Virus record (IMG/VR): IMGVR_UViG_3300031539_000004
Location: 62,001-126,000 of that record
Source of the DNA: a virus
DNA: 64,000 nucleotides
Reading direction: 5' to 3' (one strand)
Both the position numbers and the translations under genes were made by a program. This document shows positions 8,563-15,564 of the stretch, in pieces; position 1 is the first letter of the stretch, and each line of letters begins with the position of its first letter. Under the pieces are notes generated by a model. That model had not been told where the DNA came from, ran no database searches, and was given only the letters and a program-made list of their open reading frames with translations.

Positions 8563-8595
8563 GCGTAACCGCTGGTCAGCGTCCGTTTCCGACAG
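8563..8595 (+). repeat. GCTGGTCA motif, desert copy 4
   Basis: Core at 8571-8578, context GCGTAACCGCTGGTCAGCGT then CCGTTTCC. Here the core extends to the palindrome CGCTG-GT-CAGCG. Confidence 0.6.
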
Positions 8596-8741
8596 GGAGA
8601 ATCGGGAGGCTCGCGCCAGGTCGTTTCCCAGGGGGCCGGCCAGGGCGAGGAGCGTGGGATGGAGTGGAACGCAGTGGGGAGCAGCGTGGCGGCAGTTGCG
8701 GGCGGGCTCGGCCGACTGTCGGCGCGACTGCCTGGTCAGGG

Positions 8742-8772
8742 TGCATAACCGCTGGTCACGGTGCAGAAACGA
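8742..8772 (+). repeat. GCTGGTCA motif, desert copy 5
   Basis: Core at 8751-8758, context GCATAACCGCTGGTCACGGT. A partial copy CCTGGTCAGG precedes it at 8731. Confidence 0.6.
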
Positions 8773-9022
8773 GGGTGTCGGCGACTGCGGTTTCGAGAGG
8801 CTGAAACGGCAGTCGCCAGGAGGGCGCGCTCGGCGTCGATCGTGGGGCCTGGCGGCTGGGTTCCCGGCTACCAGCTCGAGGGGGCGGCGGCGGGCCGTGC
8901 CAGCTCGGGGCGGGTGATCGGGCGTGGCGTGGCGCTCGGGCGCGTACGGGGGCCGTGAGGGGCTGATCCGTGGCGATCGTGGGCGCGGGTGGCGGCCTCG
9001 GGGGTGGTCGTCGCCGATCCGG

Positions 9023-9057
9023 GGGTGTTCTCCGGGTGTTCTCCCGGGTGTTCTCCC
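9023..9057 (+). repeat. 11-bp tandem repeat GGGTGTTCTCC x3
   Basis: Copies at 9023, 9034 and 9046; the first two are exactly contiguous and the third is one base further on. Confidence 0.85.
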
Positions 9058-9089
9058 TGGTCGGGCGAGCTCGGAGCCATCGCCGAGCC

Positions 9090-9113
9090 GCCACTGAGCC
9101 AGCCACTGAGCCA
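9090..9113 (+). repeat. 12-bp tandem repeat GCCACTGAGCCA x2
   Basis: Two exact contiguous units, followed by a degenerate third (GCCGCTGACC). Confidence 0.8.
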
Positions 9114-9279
9114 GCCGCTGACCTGCGGTTATGCGTTTGCCTGGCCGGCGACCTGGCCGGCGATGGTCGTCAGATGGTTCGTTGATGGTTCCGTCGGGGG
9201 TTCGTTGCGGACGCTGGGGGCCGTTTCGGCCAGCGTCGGCCAGCGTCGGCTCGAGCTCGGCGCGACTGTCGAACCCTGT

Positions 9280-9308
9280 GCATAAGGGCTGGTCACGGTG
9301 CGTTTCTG
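9280..9308 (+). repeat. GCTGGTCA motif, desert copy 6
   Basis: Core at 9288-9295, context GCATAAGGGCTGGTCACGGT followed by GCGTTTCTG. Confidence 0.6.
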
Positions 9309-9974
9309 GCCGGCTGGTCGGGGGTGTCGCGACTGCCGCGACTGTCGGGGTGCCAGCACCCTCCGGAATTGATGGTCGGGGAATTGATGGATGCTCGAGG
9401 ATCCATCGATTCCGCCCTGGTGAGCCGTCACGGTCAGCGGTTGCTGGGGGCTGCTGGCCGGCGGAACTGCAACGGACAGCGGTTGCGGCTGACAGGGCGA
9501 GCTCGGCCGCGTTGCTAGCGTGCTATCAATTCCCGGCCTGGTCGGCGGCCAGCAGGTTCCGGGGCGGCACCACTCATCGACGGTCCTGCGCTCGGGCGTG
9601 GTGGGCGTACAAGCGTACCGGTCGCCATTCGGGGCTGGTCGGGCGTGGCGTGGGCCTCGAGGGCGTCAGCGGCGATCTCGGGCCGCCTGGCGGGGCGTTG
9701 AGTGGCGGGTCGAGGCGGCGTTGAGTGACTGAGCGGCCTGAACGGCGGTGCGGGCGTTGAGGTCGTTGAGTGACTGAACGGGCCTCGTGCTCGGGCGTGA
9801 GGCGGGCGGGGGCGGCTTGCGAGGTCTTGAGCCGGCGCTCGTCCCGCTCACCGGGGCAGGGTTTCCCTCGGTCGGCCGCCGCCGCCCGAGGTGAAGCTAC
9901 CCGACGGGGCGAGCTTGGGCGATCGGGTTGCCGGGGAAGGGTGCCGGGGTGTGACAGGCTGACAGGCTGCCTGT

Positions 9975-10000
9975 CCATAACCGCTGGTCACGGGCTTGCG
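9975..10000 (+). repeat. GCTGGTCA motif, desert copy 7
   Basis: Core at 9983-9990, context CCATAACCGCTGGTCACGGG, about 60 bp beyond the 3' end of the leftward gene array. Confidence 0.6.
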
Positions 10001-10052
10001 GTGGGGGTGCTCGAGGGTGTCGCGACTGTCGGATCTGACAGGCTGCGGGGGG

Positions 10053-10319
10053 TCATTCGGCCTGGTCGTCGGGGTCGCCAGGGCAGTCGGCCAGGCATTC
10101 GTCTTCGGGGCCGACGTGGCAGTGGGGGCAGGTGGCGTCGAGCCAGCCGGCGATCTCGATGGCGGCGAGGTCGCCGAGCGCTTTGGAGGCGGTGTCGCCG
10201 AGGTTGATCTGGATCGGCGCGTCGGGGGGGAGGCCGTTGACCTTGCGGTAGTGGGCGGCCATTGCCTCGAGGTCGGCTACGGCGTCGGGGGGTTGCGAGG
10301 GGTGGCGGGGGTCAGCCAT
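10053..10319 (-). CDS. Small acidic protein with Cys cluster
   Basis: An 88-residue protein, last of the leftward array. The C-terminal part has CPHCHVGPEDECLADC, a His/Cys cluster that could bind one zinc. The N-terminal half is helical (VADLEAMAAHYRKVNGLPPD). It starts 8 bases inside the upstream gene. No family recognised. Confidence 0.7.
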   Translation of the reverse strand: MADPRHPSQPPDAVADLEAMAAHYRKVNGLPPDAPIQINLGDTASKALGDLAAIEIAGWLDATCPHCHVGPEDECLADCPGDPDDQAE

Positions 10320-10956
10320 GCCATTCCTCGGCGTGGCCGGTTTCGAGGAGGGAGCCGGTGAGGGACGCGTAGTCGGGGCCGGTGATGTCGCCGAGCCAGC
10401 GGCCGAAGCTGTCGGCTTTGGTGGTGGTGATGAGGAACGGGTCGGTGTTGTGGTCGGCTCGGGCTGCGACCCATTGGCGGGTGTGTTCGGTGGCGGCGCG
10501 GCCGGCGTCGCGGGTTTCGCCGCGGGGTTCGGGGCAGTTGATCCCGAGGAGGCGGATCCGTTGGAGGGTGGTGAGGTGGAACCCGAGGTCGATGCGGGCG
10601 TCCACGGTGTCGCCGTCTACGACTCGGGTGATCTGGCAGCGGTAGGTGTACGGCGGTTCGGGGGTCGGCATGGCCCCAGTTTCGCGCGCCGGCCAGGCGG
10701 GCCCGGCGATTCGGACGGGGATGGTGGTGGTGCTCGAGCGGAGCGCGGCGAGGATGCGGTGGTGGCCGTCCCATACTCGGCCGTCGTCGCCGAGGGTTAC
10801 GGGGTCGCAGAGGTCGGGGTTGAAGGTGGCGGTGAGCTCGGCGAGTTCGTTGCGGCTGTCGAGGTCTCGGGCTTCGTCGTTCCAGTCCCAGGGTGGGGGG
10901 TGGGAGCCGGGTCGCCAGCGGGTGATGATTTCGGCGGGGGTGAGGTGGTCAGTCAT
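10312..10956 (-). CDS. ParB-like domain fused to staphylococcal-nuclease (SNase) domain
   Basis: A 214-residue protein. Residues 1-90 resemble a ParB/Srx-fold domain (VWDGHHRILAAL, the DGxHRxxAA signature). From about residue 105 a thermonuclease-like domain begins (RCQITRVVDGDTVDARIDLG ... RIRLLGINCPE), with Asp/Glu positions expected of the Ca-binding site. SNase domains cut single-stranded DNA or RNA; ParB-like folds bind CTP/DNA or act as nucleases. An internal ATG at the domain junction (GAMPTPEPP) might give the SNase part separately. Confidence 0.8.
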   Translation of the reverse strand: MTDHLTPAEIITRWRPGSHPPPWDWNDEARDLDSRNELAELTATFNPDLCDPVTLGDDGRVWDGHHRILAALRSSTTTIPVRIAGPAWPARETGAMPTPEPPYTYRCQITRVVDGDTVDARIDLGFHLTTLQRIRLLGINCPEPRGETRDAGRAATEHTRQWVAARADHNTDPFLITTTKADSFGRWLGDITGPDYASLTGSLLETGHAEEWHG

Positions 10957-11236
10957 CGGCGTTGGGGATGATGCGGGCTTCGATGTCGGCGGTCCACATG
11001 CAGATGTCGCCGCCGGCGGTGCGGACGAGCGGGCTGGCGGTGATGTGGTCGATGAGGTAGCCGTGGCCGTCGGCGAGCGCCGTGAGGGCGCGGTGGGCGC
11101 GTTCCTCGAGGGCGTCCCAGGTTGGGGCGCTGATGGTGAGGTGGGCGGTGCGGGTGGCGTGGTCGTAGGCGGCGAGTTCGCCGTCGCAGTGGGGGCAGCG
11201 GACGGTGCGGATCGGGGGTTTCACGGGTAGCTCCAT
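10949..11236 (-). CDS. Hypothetical protein with CxxC
   Basis: A 95-residue protein with an N-terminal RCPHCDGELAAYD knuckle, then a helix-rich segment (DALEERAHRALTALADGHGY). ATG 11236 overlaps the upstream gene by 16 bases. An in-frame GTG at 11224 would give the four-base GTGA overlap used elsewhere here. No family recognised. Confidence 0.65.
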   Translation of the reverse strand: MELPVKPPIRTVRCPHCDGELAAYDHATRTAHLTISAPTWDALEERAHRALTALADGHGYLIDHITASPLVRTAGGDICMWTADIEARIIPNADD

Positions 11237-11376
11237 TCGGTGAGGGGCGCGTCGGCGTGGAGGTTGTAGAGGGTGCCGGGGGTGGTGCTGATGGTGGCGA
11301 GGACGGTGAGGCAGCGGGCCTGGTCTTCGGTGGGGGTTTGGCCGGCGTTGCGGGTGTACCAGTCGGCGATGGTCAT
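11221..11376 (-). CDS. Small hypothetical protein
   Basis: A 51-residue protein (MTIADWYTRNAGQTPTEDQA...) coupled to the upstream DUF4326 gene by a four-base overlap. Short and mostly helical; no motif recognised. Confidence 0.6.
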   Translation of the reverse strand: MTIADWYTRNAGQTPTEDQARCLTVLATISTTPGTLYNLHADAPLTEWSYP

Positions 11377-11711
11377 GGGTTCGCCAGCTCGAGGAGGACG
11401 TCGGCGTGGCACGGGTCGTCGGGCTGGCAGTAGCAGGCGAGGTCGAGGCCGGTGAGCTCGGGGAGGTGTTCGGTGAGGATGATGGCGCGCGGGTCGGTCG
11501 GGTTGGTGAGCCAGGCGCGGTAGAGGGCGACGGCGAGGTCGGGGGTGGTGACGGTCGAGTACTCGTGGTCGACGGCGAGGATGATGATCGGGTCGCCGAC
11601 TCGGAACGGGTTCCCGAAGGGTCCGGGTCGGGTGACGGATCGTGCGCCTTTCGGCATGCGCCAGCCGGCGGTGCGTTTGCGTTGGATGCGGATGGGCGGG
11701 GTGTCAGCCAT
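11373..11711 (-). CDS. DUF4326 family protein
   Basis: A 112-residue protein with the family landmarks: an N-terminal basic RIQRKRTAGWRMPKGARSV, then GPFGNPFRVGD, and the late DLACYCQPDDPCHADVLLELAN. DUF4326 proteins are common small phage and bacterial proteins of unknown biochemical role; the conserved Cys/His residues suggest a metal or nucleotide site. Confidence 0.85.
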   Translation of the reverse strand: MADTPPIRIQRKRTAGWRMPKGARSVTRPGPFGNPFRVGDPIIILAVDHEYSTVTTPDLAVALYRAWLTNPTDPRAIILTEHLPELTGLDLACYCQPDDPCHADVLLELANP

Positions 11712-11928
11712 CGGCGTCTCTCGGGTTGATCGGCTCGGCCCACATCGCCCACGTTTCGGGTTGGAGGGCGTCGAGGGAGCTGCGGACTCCGTCGGGGAGG
11801 TCTTCGGCGCGGCGGGTGTCTTCGATGGCGCGCTCGGCGGCGATCGCTGCTCGGGTGGCGCTGGCGGGGTTGTCGGCGGTGAACGTGGCGACGTATCGCC
11901 ATCGGCGTTCGCCTTCGAATTCGGCCAT
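11704..11928 (-). CDS. Hypothetical protein
   Basis: A 74-residue protein (MAEFEGERRWRYVATFTADN...). A strong ribosome-binding site (AAGGAGAAGCC) lies directly upstream. Farther up, a half-operator GCTACAGT with -10-like TACAGT (11960 to 11955) suggests a promoter. N-terminal strand, C-terminal helix (ATRAAIAAERAIEDTRRAE). No family recognised. Confidence 0.65.
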   Translation of the reverse strand: MAEFEGERRWRYVATFTADNPASATRAAIAAERAIEDTRRAEDLPDGVRSSLDALQPETWAMWAEPINPRDADG

Positions 11929-11987
11929 TCGGCTTCTCCTTGGTCGGGGGTTCGACTGTAGCTCTCCGTGTGACGGGGAGCGAGGAG

Positions 11988-12254
11988 TCAGGCGGGGAGC
12001 TGGTCGGTGAGGCCGAGCTGGTAGTCGTTGGCGACTCGGGCGGTCCGCTCGAGTTCGGCGTCGGCTTGCTTGCGGTTCTCGGTGGAGACGTTGCTGTAGG
12101 CGGTCCAGTCGGTCTGGCCGTGGCTGCGGTAGGTGATGCCCCATCGGCGGTCGGGGCGTGCTCGGGGCGCGGTGAGGAGCGCGAAGGGTTCCTCGTCGGG
12201 TTGGCGGCGGATCTCGGTGCGTCCGTCGCCGAGGTCGGTGTGGTGGAGGCTCAT
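11988..12254 (-). CDS. Hypothetical protein
   Basis: An 88-residue protein (MSLHHTDLGDGRTEIRRQPD...) overlapping its upstream neighbour by four bases. The middle WGITYRSHGQTDWTAYSNVS looks like a small beta domain, followed by a helix. Its sequence style matches the other short repeat-prone proteins of this array. Confidence 0.65.
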   Translation of the reverse strand: MSLHHTDLGDGRTEIRRQPDEEPFALLTAPRARPDRRWGITYRSHGQTDWTAYSNVSTENRKQADAELERTARVANDYQLGLTDQLPA

Positions 12255-12649
12255 CGGGTCGTCTCCTTGCGGGTCATGTAGGCGGCGTGGTCGCGGCCGT
12301 GCTTCTCGGTCATCGACCGGATGCTGTATCCGCCGGTCGGGCCGCAGCTCGAGCAGGTGGCGTTGTAGCCGTCGATGTCGCCTGCGCCGGGTGTGGCGGG
12401 CTTCTCGGTGATGGTGATGTGGTGGGCCATGTCGGCGTCTCCTTGGTTGGTCGCTTCGGCTGCTTCGCAGCGCGAGGCGTGGGCGTGGTAGTAGCGGGTT
12501 TCGCTGGTGCCGTCGGCGAGGTCCCATACTTCGACGGCTTGGGCGTGGGTGTCATCGACCAGTGTTCCGCAGCGGTGGCAGTTGGTGACCACGGTGCGGG
12601 CTGCCATCGGGATCCGGTAGCGGCGGGTGTCGGTGGTGGTGGTGCTCAT
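12251..12649 (-). CDS. Fused or read-through pair of small CxxC proteins
   Basis: A 132-residue frame. The first part has NCHRCGTLVDD and the second CSSCGPTGGY. Between them, the residues ATNQGDADM are the translation of AACCAAGGAGACGCCGACATG, a ribosome-binding cassette that precedes true starts elsewhere (18012, 22689, 57597). The second part (59 residues from 12430, MAHHITITEKPATPG...) is therefore probably also initiated independently. Either two genes merged by stop-codon loss, or this is one gene with two products. Confidence 0.65.
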   Translation of the reverse strand: MSTTTTDTRRYRIPMAARTVVTNCHRCGTLVDDTHAQAVEVWDLADGTSETRYYHAHASRCEAAEATNQGDADMAHHITITEKPATPGAGDIDGYNATCSSCGPTGGYSIRSMTEKHGRDHAAYMTRKETTR

Positions 12650-12864
12650 CGGGTGGCCTTCCGGGCGAGCTTGCGGGTGGGGTAGGTGACGGTGACGCCG
12701 GGGGCGACGAGCTTGTGGAGGTGGGCGTTGTCGCCGTCGATGGTGTCTACGATCCAGGTGAGTTGGTCGCGGTCGGCGATGTGTGTGACTCGATCGCCGG
12801 GGGTGGGGGTGTCGGTGGGGGCCATGTCGGCTTCGGGTCGGTTGGTGGTGGTGGTGGTGCTCAT
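12646..12864 (-). CDS. Hypothetical protein
   Basis: A 72-residue protein (MSTTTTTNRPEADMAPTDTP...) with SH3-like beta content (GDRVTHIADRDQLTWIVDTI) and a basic tail. Four-base overlaps on both sides. The N-terminal Thr run is shared with the downstream gene, suggesting duplication. Confidence 0.65.
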   Translation of the reverse strand: MSTTTTTNRPEADMAPTDTPTPGDRVTHIADRDQLTWIVDTIDGDNAHLHKLVAPGVTVTYPTRKLARKATR

Positions 12865-13127
12865 CGGGCCTGTCCTCGGGCTGCTTGGCGGGCCATGCTC
12901 GCGTCTTGGGCGGCGTCGTCGGCTGCGTCGGCTGCGCTCTGGTCGGCGCTGCGAGCGGCCCGGCGGGCTGCGGCTGCGGCCATGCTGGCGTCGAAGCTGG
13001 TGCGAGGGGCTGCGGCCTGGCGGCTGCGGCGGTCTCGGCGGGCTGCGTCGTTGGCGTTTTTCATCTGGCGGGCGGCGCGTGCTCGGCGCTGGCGGGCGTT
13101 TTGTTGGGCTGCGGTGGGGTTCCTCAT
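12861..13127 (-). CDS. Ala/Arg-rich low-complexity protein, leaderless
   Basis: An 88-residue protein (MRNPTAAQQNARQRRARAAR...) of mostly Ala, Arg, Asp and Gln, predicted as one long charged helix. The ATG lies six bases after the -10 of the composite promoter, so it is probably leaderless and heads this operon. A DNA- or RNA-coating role is possible from composition only. Confidence 0.6.
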   Translation of the reverse strand: MRNPTAAQQNARQRRARAARQMKNANDAARRDRRSRQAAAPRTSFDASMAAAAARRAARSADQSAADAADDAAQDASMARQAARGQAR

Positions 13128-13133
13128 GTCCAC

Positions 13134-13191
13134 AAGATACCGTGCATCTGTAGTCGAGTCAACTACAGCGAGGGGGCAAAGACGCTGGTCA
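13134..13191 (-). promoter_or_regulatory. Composite promoter: operator 13149-13167 plus GCTGGTCA 13184-13191
   Basis: Read leftward: TGTAGTTGACTCGACTACA with -35 TTGACT, 17-bp spacer, -10 TATCTT (13139-13134), six bases to ATG 13127. The second motif starts 16 bp from the operator, ten less than at most sites. Its TGA (13191-13189) doubles as the stop codon of the nuclease gene. Confidence 0.8.
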
Positions 13192-14034
13192 CAGGGTTGT
13201 CGGAGAAGAACCCTGTTCTGCCTCGGCCGCCAGGGCGGCGATCCCGTGATCGCCGAGCGACTTCCCGGGCCGCTTCGCCCGAGCTCGGATCGCCACCATC
13301 CCCTCGGGGCAGTCGCCACACGCGGGGCACCAAGAGCACAGCGGACCCGGCGACGGGTCGAACCGGTCCTCGGCGAGATCCTGCTCGATCGACGTCCAGA
13401 TGTTCCCGAGCCAGTCGACAGCCTCGGTGATCGCCGAGCGGGTGATCGGCACGACGTCGATGTGACCGATCGGGATCCACACGATGCGACCCTCGGCGAC
13501 GGGCCGCTTGTCGTGGGCCTCGACCGCGGCGGCGTACAGGGTGACTTGGCGCAGCTTCGGCTCGAGCCAGTCGGCGCGGTCGGGACGCTTCCCGGTCTTC
13601 CAGTCGGTGACGATCGCCGCGCCCGACGCGGTCGTCTCGGTCAGGTCGATGATCCCGACGAACGGGATGCCGGCGAGCTCGGTCTCGACGCGCCGTTCGG
13701 CGACGACGGTTCCGGGCTGGCGGCTGGTGGGGAGCTTCAGCGCGAGCGACACGAACGCCATCGCCTTCGCTCGGAGCGCGGCGTCGACTTCGGGCCAGTA
13801 GAGGTCGGCGATCGACGCGGCGGTGCGGAGGTTGCGACGCTCGGGCGGCTCGGCGGCGAGGTGCTCGAGGACGGTGTGCGTGAGCGTCCCGGCGATCGCT
13901 TCGGGACCGGATGGGTCTTCGAGTCGGAGGACGTACTTGGCGTGCCATTGGCGGGGGCATTTGTCGTAGGTGTCGGCTGCGCTGACGGAGATCGTCGCGG
14001 GGCGGGGCATCTCGGGCGCTTCGTCGGTGGTCAC
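13189..14034 (-). CDS. RecB/Cas4-like PD-(D/E)XK exonuclease
   Basis: About 281 residues. The order of elements is that of RecB-family nucleases: N-terminal SVSAADTYDKCPRQWHAKYV, an early H (TLTHTVLEHL), GIIDLTETTASGAAIVTDWK with the catalytic D...D-x-K (VTDWKTGK), then a Cys-rich CSWCPACGDC tail that with the first Cys could hold a 4Fe-4S cluster, as in AddB/Cas4. Role inferred in phage recombination or end resection. Start GTG 14034 gives the GTGA overlap with the upstream gene. Confidence 0.88.
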   Translation of the reverse strand: MTTDEAPEMPRPATISVSAADTYDKCPRQWHAKYVLRLEDPSGPEAIAGTLTHTVLEHLAAEPPERRNLRTAASIADLYWPEVDAALRAKAMAFVSLALKLPTSRQPGTVVAERRVETELAGIPFVGIIDLTETTASGAAIVTDWKTGKRPDRADWLEPKLRQVTLYAAAVEAHDKRPVAEGRIVWIPIGHIDVVPITRSAITEAVDWLGNIWTSIEQDLAEDRFDPSPGPLCSWCPACGDCPEGMVAIRARAKRPGKSLGDHGIAALAAEAEQGSSPTTL

Positions 14035-14387
14035 CACTCGGGGATCTCCTCGATCTCGTTCGGGCGGGGCCGCCATGAGAGGAGGCCGGTGTCACGGTCT
14101 ACCTCTTCGTCGTCGGGGAAGCGTCGGTAGTCGTGCCAGAACTGCTGCAGGTCGGCGAGCTTCGGGGGTCGGGTGCCGTCGAGGATGGGCCAGCCCTCGG
14201 CGAGCGCTTCGAAGTGGGCGGCCGCGGCGGCGCAGCATCGGGGGCAGAGGCCGGGCTCGTCGGGCTTCCAGTAGGGGGAGATGAGGCGGGGCACGCCGAT
14301 CTCGTTGCAGCGCCGGCACTCGAGCGGTTCGTCTTGGTCGTCGGCGGTGACGAGGTTCCCGACTGTGACGGCGGCGGGTTCGGTCAC
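14031..14387 (-). CDS. Hypothetical zinc-binding protein
   Basis: A 118-residue protein with paired CxxC knuckles (LECRRCNEIG and GLCPRCCAAA), likely one zinc ribbon, then an aromatic acidic C-terminal half (LQQFWHDYRRFPDDEE). GTG start overlaps the upstream stop by four bases. Lies directly upstream of the RecB-like nuclease. Confidence 0.7.
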   Translation of the reverse strand: MTEPAAVTVGNLVTADDQDEPLECRRCNEIGVPRLISPYWKPDEPGLCPRCCAAAAAHFEALAEGWPILDGTRPPKLADLQQFWHDYRRFPDDEEVDRDTGLLSWRPRPNEIEEIPEW

Positions 14388-14758
14388 GGCTTCGGGTCGG
14401 GGAGGCAGGTGCGTGACCCGAAGCAGAGGGTGCAGGGCTGCGGTTCGATCCACGGGCGTTTCGGGTCGACGGTCTGGCCTTGCCCTCCGCAGCGGGGGCA
14501 CGCTTGGTGCTTGAGGTGGTCATCGAGGAGGGGGCGGGCCTTCTCGGCGGCGGCGACCATGACGCGGGTCCGGTCGGCGGCGCTGGTGGCGTGTTCGATC
14601 TCGACGGGTTCGGCGTGCCACCGGCAGGAGCAGGAGGCGACGATGGTGGTGCCGTCCTCGGAGACGTTGTATTGGCCGGCGTGGCGTGCGCCGGGCGCGA
14701 CGAGGCTGTACGGGTTGTTGGTCTGGAATGCGACCTGTTCGGGTTTGTCGTCAGCCAT
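14384..14758 (-). CDS. Hypothetical protein with Cys-pair motifs
   Basis: A 124-residue protein: an N-terminal beta segment (YNVSEDGTTIVASCSCRWHA) and C-terminal ACPRCGGQGQTV ... PCTLCFGSRTC, a zinc ribbon resembling the CxxCxGxG repeats of DnaJ. Overlaps both neighbours by a few bases. No family recognised. Confidence 0.7.
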   Translation of the reverse strand: MADDKPEQVAFQTNNPYSLVAPGARHAGQYNVSEDGTTIVASCSCRWHAEPVEIEHATSAADRTRVMVAAAEKARPLLDDHLKHQACPRCGGQGQTVDPKRPWIEPQPCTLCFGSRTCLPDPKP

Positions 14759-15041
14759 CGGTGTCTCCTGGTCGGGGGCCGCCTTCGAGGCCGAGTAGTT
14801 CGGCGAGCTCGGCGGCTTCGGGTCGGGTGATCGAGATGGAGTCTGGCGTGTTGAGCCATCCCCATGCGGGTGCGCCGGCGTGGCAGCCAGGGAGGCCGGT
14901 CATGTCGTCGGCGCTGACGCTCTCGCAGAGCTGGCCGAGCCACCAATGGAGGCGGCGGGCGCGGTCGCGTAGCTCGAGCGGGTCGGTTTCTACGAGCTGG
15001 TCGTAGATGTCGGGGTAGCCGTCCATCGGCTCGTCGCTCAT
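14751..15041 (-). CDS. Hypothetical acidic protein
   Basis: A 96-residue protein (MSDEPMDGYPDIYDQLVETD...) with aromatic helix RDRARRLHWWLGQLCESV. Overlaps both neighbours by several bases. No family recognised. Confidence 0.65.
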   Translation of the reverse strand: MSDEPMDGYPDIYDQLVETDPLELRDRARRLHWWLGQLCESVSADDMTGLPGCHAGAPAWGWLNTPDSISITRPEAAELAELLGLEGGPRPGDTDG

Positions 15042-15271
15042 CGGGCGATCCAGTCGCCGTTGACCAGCTCGCAGCCGGCCTGCTCGAGCCTCGCCCGGAG
15101 CCGTTCTTGGAGCGCTCGGATCCGGGTGGCGTTGCGGGTGGCGTAGTCGAAGGCATCAGGGTCGGACGCTTCGACCGCTCGGGTGGCGTTGATTTCGAAG
15201 GCGTGGGCGGTGAGCTCGGCGAGCACTTCGCATTCGGCGGCGTCGTGGATGGTGAGGGTGACGGTCTTCAC
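15038..15271 (-). CDS. Hypothetical protein
   Basis: A 77-residue protein starting at GTG 15271 (VKTVTLTIHDAAECEVLAEL...), coupled by a GTGA overlap. One beta strand then a long helix (ATRIRALQERLRARLEQAGCE). No family recognised. Confidence 0.65.
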   Translation of the reverse strand: MKTVTLTIHDAAECEVLAELTAHAFEINATRAVEASDPDAFDYATRNATRIRALQERLRARLEQAGCELVNGDWIAR

Positions 15272-15564
15272 GGGCTGGCCTCGAGGTCGGGTGGCTTGAG
15301 GTAGGTGATCCCGCCGCGGGGCGCTGAGATGACGGGGAACAGATCCTCGACGGTGGGGATCAGGTCGTAGTTGACCATGTCGCGGTACCGTTCGGCGGCG
15401 AGCGCGTCGGCCAGGGCGGCGGCCGGCGAGCCGGTCCAGAACGCCTTCTGTCGCCACCTCGGCGGGTCGGGGTCGTCGCGTCGGCGGTTGCGGTCGGGGC
15501 CGAGGTCGTAGAAGGGGGCGATCGGCGCGCAGTAGCCGCCCGAGGCGGTCAGGTGGTCGGTCAT
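15268..15564 (-). CDS. Hypothetical protein
   Basis: A 98-residue protein (MTDHLTASGGYCAPIAPFYD...). Its parts GGYCAPIAPFYDLGP, AAERYRDMVNYDLIPTVED and ISAPRGGITYLKPPD match in order the major capsid protein segments GGNCAPLAPSYDFF and VEAPRGGIRYITPPDF encoded at 60438. It therefore looks like a small relic or mimic of the capsid N-arm. Overlaps neighbours by four bases. Confidence 0.65.
   Translation of the reverse strand: MTDHLTASGGYCAPIAPFYDLGPDRNRRRDDPDPPRWRQKAFWTGSPAAALADALAAERYRDMVNYDLIPTVEDLFPVISAPRGGITYLKPPDLEASP

Larger units (their letters stand above)
6475..10052. other. 3.5-kb gene desert with mixed short-period repeats
   Basis: No convincing gene is present. Long open frames exist on both strands and in several frames at once, as expected from GC richness, without ribosome-binding sites, overlap junctions or recognisable domains. 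The plus strand is rich in recurring words (CCTGGCGG, GGCCGGCCAGG, GAGCTCGG). It contains several 10-12 bp tandem repeats and seven copies of GCTGGTCA without the operator that normally accompanies it. It lies just downstream of the terminase genes. Candidate roles are replication origin, partition or packaging locus, or protein-titration region. Confidence 0.7.
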
